This document shows positions 57,702 to 64,000 of a stretch of DNA of 64,000 nucleotides, piece by piece (the stretch's first letter is position 1; each line of letters begins with the position of its first letter). The position numbers and the translations under genes are program-made. Source of the DNA: CAXWPM01 sp965206125 (GTDB lineage: Bacteria; Acidobacteriota; Terriglobia; 20CM-2-55-15); the NCBI GenBank assembly GCA_965206125.1, contig CBDBIN010000045.1, forward strand, positions 780,112 to 844,111. The letters are read 5' to 3'. The notes below the pieces were generated by a model. The model was not told where the DNA came from, made no database searches, and worked only from the letters and a program-made list of their open reading frames with translations.

Positions 57702-58375
57702 GCAGGAACACAGGTCGTGATGAAGGAAACCCAATTCCAATCGAGATCGTCGGGGTCGCGGCCGACGTCAATTTCAGAGAGATCCGCTACGACGTAGGGC
57801 CCTCGGTCTATTACCCTTACACGCAAAGCCCGATTGGCCTTGGGGCCGTAACGTTCGCCCTCCGCACCAGCGATTCGCAGTCGGGAATGGCCGCCATCCG
57901 GGAAATCGTTACTGGAATGGACGCCAGCCTGCCGATATTCGGCGTGATGAATCTGGAGGATCAGATCAACGCGGCGACCGCACAGGAGCGTCAGTTCGCC
58001 ATCTTGTCGTCGACTGCCGGACTGGTTGCTCTGCTGCTGGCTTGTATCGGGCTTTATGGGATCCTTTCCTATTCGGTGACGCGTCGAACCCGTGAATTCG
58101 GTATCCGTGCGGCCCTGGGAGCGCAGCGATTGAGCCTGGTCGGTCTCGTCATGCGCGAGCTCTACCTGGTGCTGGGAGGCGTCGCGCTGGGTCTTGTGGC
58201 GGCGGCCGGCGCGACACGTCTGATCTCCAGCATGCTGTTCCGCCTGTCACCCCTGGACGTGCCGACGTTCGCTCTGTCCGCATTCGTGCTTGTGGGGGTG
58301 GCAACGGTCGCCGCCTACGTGCCGGCTCGACGCGCAGCAGAGGTCGACCCGGTGACCGCCCTTCGATGGGAGTAA
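57701..58375 (+). pseudogene. FtsX/MacB-type ABC permease, 5'-truncated (ADOP-like)
   Basis: Open from about 57701 without a start. It reads GRDEGNPIPIEIVGVAADVNFREIRYD, the periplasmic MacB-PCD part, then the last three membrane helices (TAGLVALLLACIGLYGILSYSVTRRTREFGIRAALGA, split; VLVGVATVAAYVPARRAAEVDPVTALRWE). This is the C-terminal third of an acidobacterial-type macrolide/lipoprotein permease of about 800 residues. The upstream part was replaced by the cassette-side DNA. The ATG at 57887 is internal. Confidence 0.82.
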
Positions 58376-58521
58376 CTGTCGAAGGGTTGATAGACAATAG
58401 TAGACGGAGCAGTCAGGATGGCTTTCGACAGGATTCCAAACAACCGGCGGGCCGGCAGACGGAATGTTGCGACGCAGCTGTGTAAACGAATAGCCGAACT
58501 TCTAGACTGCGGAGGAGGCCC

Positions 58522-59172
58522 ATGTTCGTCGGTCATCTGGCGGTTGCCCTGGGCGCCAAGAGGCTGGAGCCTCGTGTTCCGCTGGGCGCGTCAGTGGCTG
58601 CGGCATTCGGACTCGACTTGCTTTGGCCTGCCTTGCTTCTGCTCGACCTTGAGGCGGTTCGGATCAACCCCGGAGACACCGCGTTCACAAATCTTGCGTT
58701 CGACTCCTATCCGTGGAGCCACAGTCTCTTGATCGTAGCGGGATGGGCAGTGCTCGGAACGCTCATCGGGCGGGCTCTCTACGGTGCGTGGCGGCCGGGC
58801 ACGTTGCTGGCGGGCTTGGTTCTGAGTCACTGGGTGTTGGACTTCATCACGCACCAGCCCGACCTACCGTTGTGGCCCGACGGTCCGTTGGTGGGGCTCG
58901 GACTCTGGAACTCGGTCCCGGGCACAATCCTCGTCGAGGCAAGCCTGCTTGTTGCGGGCCTTTGGTTGTACGTCGGTACCAGCTCCGCCCGCGACCGAAT
59001 TGGTCAGTGGTCGCTCATCGCTCTAGTGGGATTGACGACACTGATCTGGGTCACCCAGCCTTGGGCGCCACTGCCTCCGTCGCCGAGTGCTGTGGCGTGG
59101 GGCGCGCTCATCCTCTGGCTTCTTCCGCCGTGGGCATTTTGGAATAGGACCTCGGAAAGCGCAGAACCGTGA
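58522..59172 (+). CDS. Membrane metal-dependent hydrolase-like protein (YdjM/DUF457-like)
   Basis: 216 residues with six or so hydrophobic segments. His-containing motifs MFVGHLAVALGAK, YPWSHSLLIVAG and LSHWVLDFITHQPDLPLWPDG match the pattern of YdjM/DUF457 membrane hydrolases, in which His and Asp residues could bind a metal. GGAGGAGG precedes the ATG. Function unknown; it stands alone. Confidence 0.75.
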   Translation: MFVGHLAVALGAKRLEPRVPLGASVAAAFGLDLLWPALLLLDLEAVRINPGDTAFTNLAFDSYPWSHSLLIVAGWAVLGTLIGRALYGAWRPGTLLAGLVLSHWVLDFITHQPDLPLWPDGPLVGLGLWNSVPGTILVEASLLVAGLWLYVGTSSARDRIGQWSLIALVGLTTLIWVTQPWAPLPPSPSAVAWGALILWLLPPWAFWNRTSESAEP

Positions 59173-59396
59173 GTTCAAGGCGCGTGGAGTTGCGGGCCTC
59201 GACCCCGCGCGTCCCAAGCCGACCAATCGTCTATCTGACCAGTAGTTCAGGGTCGATGTTGATCTGGCGAAGCATCACCGGCACCTGGAAATGCTTGCCA
59301 GGAACAACCCTCTTCGTCTAGCCTCTGCGGCGTATGGCAGGCGGACAAGGCCGACTCGTCGTCGGCAGTCAATCTCCAGCCAGAAAGGAACCGAAC

Positions 59397-60554
59397 ATGG
59401 CGCTGAAGGTCTCAAGCAGGGGCACGATCCCTCCTTTCATAGTAATGGATGTGATGCAGGCCGCGGCCGAGAGGGAGGCAGAGGGCAAGTCGACCTACCA
59501 CCTCGAAGTCGGACAGCCTGGGACGCGGGCCCCGGCAGGGGTTCTCGAGGCGGCACACCGCGCGCTGGAAAGCCAGCGTCTCGGCTATACCGTCGCGCTC
59601 GGGGTTCCGGAGTTGCGTTCGGTAATTGCCCGGCACTACCAGAGCTATTACGGTGCCACAGTCGATCCTTCACGGGTGGTCGTGACTACCGGCTCAACCG
59701 GGGGATTTGTGTTGTCGTTCCTCGCTGTTTTCGATGCCGGCGACCGGGTTGCGATGGTGGCTCCCGGATACCCCTGCTACCGACACATCCTGTCGGCCTT
59801 CGGTATCGAGCCCGTACTTCTGCAGGCCGAGGCGGAGCATCGATTCCAGCCCACACCGGAACTGCTGGAGGGGGCGATGCGGCAAAGCGGACAGCTCGAC
59901 GGGCTGATCGTTGCCAGTCCCTCGAACCCCACCGGAACGATGCTCGACTCCGACGCCATGCGGGATCTCTCAGCGTATTGCCAGAGCAATGGGATCCGCA
60001 TGATTTCGGACGAGATTTACCATGGAATAACCTACGACCAGAAAGCGAAGACGGCGCTTGCCTTCGGAAACGAAGCCATCGTGATCAATAGCTTCTCCAA
60101 GTATTACTCGATGACAGGCTGGCGCCTGGGATGGATGGTCGTGCCCGAGGACCTGCTGCGATCGATCGAGTGCCTGGCGCAAAACCTGTTTGTATCACCA
60201 CCGACGCTATCGCAACTGGCGGCGGTGGCCGCCTTCGACTGCGTTGACGAACTGGACCTCAACGTAGCTCGTTATGCAGCCAATCGCGCGCTGCTACTCG
60301 ACAAGCTGCCGAGGGCCGGATTCGAACGCCTGGCACCCGTCGACGGCGCTTTCTACATCTATGCAGACGTCGCGAACCTGACCCAGGACAGCGTCGCTTT
60401 CTGCGGCAGAATCCTGAACGAAACCGGCGTCGCGGTCAGTCCCGGCGTCGATTTCGATCCCGTGCGCGGCCATCGTTTCGTCCGATTTTCGTTCGCAGAA
60501 TCGACTGAATCCATCTCTGCAGCCGCTTCCGCTTTGATCGACTGGCAGCGCTAG
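59397..60554 (+). CDS. PLP-dependent aminotransferase, class I/II
   Basis: 385 residues from ATG 59397 (AAAGGA 7 nt upstream; the open frame extends to 59334). The PLP lysine is Lys235 in NSFSKYYSMTGWRLG, with Asn177 in SPSNPTG, Asp205 in ISDEIYHG and the C-terminal Arg in HRFVRFSFAES. Fold type I, aspartate-aminotransferase-like. The amino donor and acceptor are not predictable. Its stop codon lies at the very edge of the 179-bp inverted-repeat element. Confidence 0.93.
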   Translation: MALKVSSRGTIPPFIVMDVMQAAAEREAEGKSTYHLEVGQPGTRAPAGVLEAAHRALESQRLGYTVALGVPELRSVIARHYQSYYGATVDPSRVVVTTGSTGGFVLSFLAVFDAGDRVAMVAPGYPCYRHILSAFGIEPVLLQAEAEHRFQPTPELLEGAMRQSGQLDGLIVASPSNPTGTMLDSDAMRDLSAYCQSNGIRMISDEIYHGITYDQKAKTALAFGNEAIVINSFSKYYSMTGWRLGWMVVPEDLLRSIECLAQNLFVSPPTLSQLAAVAAFDCVDELDLNVARYAANRALLLDKLPRAGFERLAPVDGAFYIYADVANLTQDSVAFCGRILNETGVAVSPGVDFDPVRGHRFVRFSFAESTESISAAASALIDWQR

Positions 60555-60731
60555 CCCGCTTTTCTCACCGGTTGTCGTCGCGAAGCGCCGGAGGCACCGC
60601 CAGGACAAGGCGCGCGCCGGGAGGGGGCCGCAGGCGTACTTGACAGTACGTCAAGGAACCCGACCAAGCGCAACCGAGTAGTGGCGGATGGATCCGGCGC
60701 TGCAGCAGACCACTGGTGAGAAACGCGGGCT
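60553..60731. repeat. 179-bp MITE-like element with 17-bp terminal inverted repeats
   Basis: AGCCCGCTTTTCTCACC (60553-60569) is matched at 60715-60731 by its inverse with one mismatch. The interior is GC-rich and structured, with a GTACT/AGTAC hairpin near 60637-60650 and GGCGCGCGCC nearby. It fills the space between the aminotransferase stop and the lipoprotein stop, and its left end supplies the TAG context of the aminotransferase. Confidence 0.6.
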
Positions 60732-60752
60732 TTTCGATTAGGTGGTCCTGTC

Positions 60753-61274
60753 TCAAACGCCGGTACAGGACGAGATCTCCGGATGGGCTGTCCACGTACC
60801 GAAATCTTCTCCCTCTGTCGGCAATCGCAGGACGGTCGTTTCCCCGGACGGGAGATCGATTCGCTCAGTCGGGCCAAGCTCGATACCAGTGGACAGGTGG
60901 ACCTCGACTCGAACGGCACAGAGCGTCTGTCGGGTTGTGTTCTCGACAGTCCCCACAAAGGCGTTGGATGCTGGATCGAAAGACAGGACGAGCCTCGCCC
61001 CGTTCCGCGTTGCGTCCCAGGTGTCTTGAAGCCCGACATACACGCCGGACTCTTCTCCTTCCTCTCCGCCCTCATCATGCTCGCCTTCGCCCTCGAGGCT
61101 TGTGCGCTCGGCCTGGCCCTCGGGGCTCTCATCCTCACTGGCTGCCTGGAGCGCGGTGTCTGAGTCACCCGCAGCCGCGGCATTCTCACGCGGTTCCTCG
61201 GAACATGCGGCCATCCCGAAAGATACGACCATTGCCAAGACGATCAAGAGCCACCTGCAGTTTGGCTTCCTCAT
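60753..61274 (-). CDS. Lipoprotein with acidic low-complexity linker
   Basis: 173 residues. Lipobox FGMAACSEE (Cys at about 24) follows a hydrophobic signal. Then comes a long acidic, Ser/Gly/Glu-rich linker (EDESPEGQAERTSLEGEGE and following) and a small C-terminal beta domain (ARLVLSFDPASNAFVGTVENTTRQTLCAVRVEVHLS, split) with two Cys that may pair. It is likely anchored in the outer or inner membrane facing the periplasm. The upstream DNA (61301-61314) repeats the cassette-boundary sequence GGCTTGTCTGCCCA seen at attC site 2. Confidence 0.78.
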   Translation of the reverse strand: MRKPNCRWLLIVLAMVVSFGMAACSEEPRENAAAAGDSDTALQAASEDESPEGQAERTSLEGEGEHDEGGEEGEESGVYVGLQDTWDATRNGARLVLSFDPASNAFVGTVENTTRQTLCAVRVEVHLSTGIELGPTERIDLPSGETTVLRLPTEGEDFGTWTAHPEISSCTGV

Positions 61275-61420
61275 TAATCTGATACCTCCATTCTCGTGCG
61301 GGCTTGTCTGCCCACCGCGTCAATTGCCGATCGTGACAACACGGTCATTTCGCCAGCTTTCTCGCCCAGCCAGGCATTCGACCACCAAAAGACAACTCTA
61401 GCAACCCGCAGCCGTTGCTG

Positions 61421-62491
61421 TCACCGGGTCTGACAGCACTTCTTGAACTTGACTCCGCTTCCGCACGGACACGGCGAGTTCCGGCCGAACTTCGGCCGAC
61501 CTCTCTTCAACTCACGTCGAAACCCGCTCGCGCGAGTGCGCAAGTCCTGGTTGAACACACGTTCGAGCGCCGAATAGAGCTCCGGGTGCTTGCGTTGCAA
61601 CACTCCGGGCCGCTCGAAGAAGTACTCCGACATCACGGCGAAGAACTCGGCTTCGTTGGTCAGCGCGTATCGGTTGATGTCGGACGACCCCGCCTCGATC
61701 TCGGCCATCTTGCGTCGCACGAGGTCAATCCAGGGTCCAATTGCCTGACGGTCGAGTCCCACGCCCGGCACGCCATCGATCACACCGTCGGATTTGTCGA
61801 CCAGGTGCGCGAATTCATGGACGCCCACGTTCCGCTTGTCGGTCGCGTTCCGGAAGCCGTTGATCAGATCAGGCTTGGACAGAATCATCAATCGGTTCAG
61901 ACTGCCCGTTCCGACCATCCCGAGGATGTTGTGCCCCTTCTTGTCACCGAACTGGAACTCGCCGTCGAACCGGCTTGGGTAGACGAGAACTTCATCGATC
62001 TGGTCCCACTCCCAGTCGGGAAATCCAAAGATCGGGATGATGGCGCTGGTGGCGGCCAGTACACGCGTCGTCGTGTCGACCTGCACCTGGATGCCGGTAA
62101 TCCGCTTCTCTCCCAGGAACACCTGGAGTTGACGACGGAATCGCTGCTGGGCCGCTGGGTCGAGCACCCGAAAGAAGACGACATCCCGCTGCAGTACCGC
62201 TTCCCATTCCGGCGGAAATGGTTCCCCCAGGATCGCCCGCCGGCGACGGATTCTCCCCGTCTGCCAGCGGTAAACCCCGAAAGCCAGGCCCAGGGCCAGG
62301 ATCGTCCCAGCCAGCCGCCCCATACCGATCATTACGCGTGCGACGAACGCTGACGCTACCAGTGTCAGCGTCGCGAAGACGAGCGCCCACAGGCGTGTGC
62401 GCCGCTCCCAGGCGGTGACCAGACCAACCGTGTCAGCCTGCCCGCCATTGTCGCCGGGAGGTTCCGACCGTATGTCGCCGCTGACAGTCAT
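61421..62491 (-). CDS. MtfA-like zinc peptidase (M90) with N-terminal membrane helices and C-terminal SEC-C motif
   Basis: 356 residues from ATG 62491 (AGGG upstream; an open frame extends to 62671). Two N-terminal hydrophobic helices (LWALVFATLTLVASAFVARV, LAGTILALGLAFGVY), then the MtfA domain with the zinc site HEFAH at residues 225-229 and the following Asp (LVDKSDG), and a downstream TNEAEFFAVMSEYFFE with the third ligand Glu. The C-terminus RNSPCPCGSGVKFKKCC is a SEC-C zinc motif. E. coli MtfA lacks both the helices and SEC-C. It may process an unidentified substrate. Confidence 0.88.
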   Translation of the reverse strand: MTVSGDIRSEPPGDNGGQADTVGLVTAWERRTRLWALVFATLTLVASAFVARVMIGMGRLAGTILALGLAFGVYRWQTGRIRRRRAILGEPFPPEWEAVLQRDVVFFRVLDPAAQQRFRRQLQVFLGEKRITGIQVQVDTTTRVLAATSAIIPIFGFPDWEWDQIDEVLVYPSRFDGEFQFGDKKGHNILGMVGTGSLNRLMILSKPDLINGFRNATDKRNVGVHEFAHLVDKSDGVIDGVPGVGLDRQAIGPWIDLVRRKMAEIEAGSSDINRYALTNEAEFFAVMSEYFFERPGVLQRKHPELYSALERVFNQDLRTRASGFRRELKRGRPKFGRNSPCPCGSGVKFKKCCQTR

Positions 62492-62733
62492 AGAGACCCT
62501 ATTCTCACACGGTAGCGATCGTATTCGATCGGACCTCCGGAGGTTCAGGCAGGCGGGTAGAAGTCGTAAGACTCCCTTTTGGCGGCCGGGACGGAGGTAA
62601 ACCGACAAGTAACGGAGGTCGGACGGTCGACCAGGCGTGCAGCGGATCGGCAGCGCCCCCGCCCGAAGCACCGTGAATCACCAGTGAAGCGTCGGGACGC
62701 TGCCTTGCTTCGGATATCTACTCCGCGGGCGGA

Positions 62734-63540
62734 CTACAGAGGCGCATCCGGGTTCGCAATCGCCCGCCACATGTGAGCGCTCGGGCTGTTATCGTACCCA
62801 AGGCCTTCTTTCGGTTGCTTGAAGTGACGGCCGACGATGTCCACGAAGGGATCCATGCTTACCTCCACGCCCTCTTCGAACGCATACAGGTCATTGACCG
62901 TCACCTGGCGCGGGATCGAGTACCACCTATGGTTTCGCACATACTCGTAGGTCTGCTGAAGGTGGGGCGTCGGCTCAAAATCGTGTCCAAAAAGCCTGCG
63001 GTACATGTCGGGGTAGTAGTAGCCCGCCTCATCGTCGGTATAGAAACGCAATACCTGATGGTGCTTGAGCGCGAAGGCGACTTGCTCTGAGACATAAGGC
63101 CCGTAGAGTTGAGCACCCCAATATCCGTGCTCGGCCCGCATCAGGCATTGCACCGTATCGTGAATCAGGCACGTGAACACGACTTCCTCGGGCAAACCCT
63201 CCTGTAGAGCTAGATTGGCGCTCTGAAGGCAGTGCTCTTTCGACGCCAACCGGTGCTCGAAGAAATCGAAAAACGTGGCCCTCTCGGGCAGCCGTTCGAG
63301 TTGTGCGACCTTCTGACCTTCCCGTCTCGTTACGAAGAGGCCGCCGACTCCTCTTCGGTAGTGCCGGCTTACTATCTGATCCTCGACCTGGGCGGCGCTC
63401 GGAAATTGATTCTGTTGAGCGGCTTCAAGCCGCTCCGACATGTAATGCTCCAGCGCCTCGGCCTTCGCCTCGTGGCTCATGAGGCTGACGGCGGCGGCAC
63501 CGCCGAGGCTGGCAATGAAATGTCTGCGCTCAATGTGCAT
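62734..63540 (-). CDS. Tat-exported HD-domain-like protein
   Basis: 268 residues. Leader IERRHFIASLGGAAAVSLMSHEAKA is a twin-arginine signal. The body has HRLASKEHCLQSANLALQEGLPEEVVFTCLIHDTVQCLMRAEHGYWGAQLYGPYVSEQVAFALKHHQVLRFY (split across helices): an HD pair, a further His and a KHH segment, in the order seen in PhnZ/MIOX-type HD oxygenases. TDDEAGYYYPDMYRRLFG follows. It may be an exported metal-dependent oxygenase or hydrolase, and family placement is tentative. Confidence 0.62.
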   Translation of the reverse strand: MHIERRHFIASLGGAAAVSLMSHEAKAEALEHYMSERLEAAQQNQFPSAAQVEDQIVSRHYRRGVGGLFVTRREGQKVAQLERLPERATFFDFFEHRLASKEHCLQSANLALQEGLPEEVVFTCLIHDTVQCLMRAEHGYWGAQLYGPYVSEQVAFALKHHQVLRFYTDDEAGYYYPDMYRRLFGHDFEPTPHLQQTYEYVRNHRWYSIPRQVTVNDLYAFEEGVEVSMDPFVDIVGRHFKQPKEGLGYDNSPSAHMWRAIANPDAPL

Positions 63541-63666
63541 TCTCGCTCCTTATTGGGACCGGCCTGATTCTCACCCCAGCTACAGTTCGACCACTATATC
63601 GGGTCCGGATACGAAATCAACATCGACTCACAGAATCCTGAACTCGATTGTTCAGCGCCTGGTTCA

Positions 63667-63700
63667 GAAAATAGGGAGATAGGTGCCTGTCCCTATTTTC
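63667..63700. repeat. REP-B-like hairpin between divergent genes
   Basis: GAAAATAGGG (63667-63676) pairs with CCCTATTTTC (63691-63700) around a loop containing AGGTGCCTGT. It matches the element at 39639-39668 in its outer stem and core. Confidence 0.65.
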
Positions 63701-63764
63701 TTCATTTTATTGTTGTCCAACGACGAAAACCGAGATAATCGGTCGGAACCAAAAGGGGGAAAGC

Positions 63765-64000
63765 ATGAACGCCAGGAAAGTCGGACCCAAACTTCTGTTC
63801 TCAGCCTTCATTGTATTGGCTACGTCGTTGCCCGTGCCCGGAGCGGGCCAGCAGACAAGCTCACTGTTCGACCGGGAGTTGCTCTCCGACACGACCGTCC
63901 AATCGGCGTTCCGCTACATCGAAAGCAATCGAGAAGCCATCGTCCAGGAGTGGATCACGCTGACGGAAATACCCGCACCTTCGACCATGGAGGAACGGCG
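63765..64000 (+). CDS. Exported M20-type metallopeptidase, 5' part only
   Basis: 78 codons to the window edge. AAGGGGG precedes the ATG. Signal KLLFSAFIVLATSLPVPGAG. The mature start includes VQSAFRYIESNREAIVQEWITLTEIPAPSTMEERR, the typical first helix of M20/M28-like dipeptidases and carboxypeptidases (ELTEIPAPxxxE). The catalytic residues lie beyond the window. Confidence 0.75.
   Translation, partial: MNARKVGPKLLFSAFIVLATSLPVPGAGQQTSSLFDRELLSDTTVQSAFRYIESNREAIVQEWITLTEIPAPSTMEER

Noticed and set aside
57575..57826. Open frame of 83 codons on the minus strand
   Set aside because: It is antisense to the truncated permease and crosses the palindrome; no conserved sequence.
1..64000. CRISPR arrays and prophage genes
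   Set aside because: No regularly spaced repeats with unique spacers, no cas genes and no phage structural genes were seen.

Overview
The window looks like a chromosomal segment of a high-GC Gram-negative bacterium, most likely an Acidobacteriota (class Vicinamibacteria or a relative). The assignment is an inference. It rests on many exported proteins of the DUF1592/DUF1552 families, a fragment of an acidobacterial-type (ADOP-like) FtsX permease, a VTC/DUF4956/CotH operon and glycine-arginine-rich stretches in exported proteins. No rRNA, complete tRNA gene or CRISPR array was seen.

Layout. 1-2.6 kb: D-hydantoinase and D-carbamoylase (3' end cut by the edge) plus a small cysteine-containing protein. 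2.7-8.1 kb: first copy of a three-gene cassette made of an exported diheme DUF1592-type cytochrome, a Tat-exported DUF1552 protein and an exported ankyrin-repeat protein. 8.3-18.5 kb: ordinary genes (RecQ, DUF1028, HbpS-like, CotH/DUF4956/VTC, M16 peptidase, VOC protein). 18.7-31.6 kb: cassettes 3 and 2 in tandem on the minus strand, running on into a small ORF and a frameshifted amidase. 31.9-33.3 kb: an N2227-like methyltransferase. 33.5-39.6 kb: cassette 4 on the plus strand, followed by a DsrE-like protein. Four paralogous copies of one three-gene module within 36 kb is the most striking feature of the window.

39.7-46.0 kb: a divergent cluster with a RibA-RibD_C fusion, a CDP-alcohol phosphotransferase, an MDR dehydrogenase, a PTPS/QueD homologue that lacks its catalytic residues, a family-4 glycosyltransferase, a methyltransferase and a DoxX-like protein. 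It may make or modify a pterin- or flavin-type molecule, but the product is unknown. 46.1-49.4 kb: a membrane protein/XRE regulator pair, a frameshifted gene, a CPBP protease and an MscS channel.

49.4-58.4 kb is mosaic DNA. It holds a kinase remnant, an amidohydrolase behind a multicopper oxidase truncated by a miniature element, a LamG-nuclease fusion, rsgA, an integrase-less group of integron cassettes (two attC sites, one AAC(6')-like acetyltransferase) and a truncated permease. 58.5-64.0 kb: a membrane hydrolase, an aminotransferase, a 179-bp inverted-repeat element, a lipoprotein, an MtfA-like peptidase with a SEC-C tail, a Tat-exported HD-like protein and the start of an M20 peptidase. 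Two families of short palindromic repeats sit between genes.
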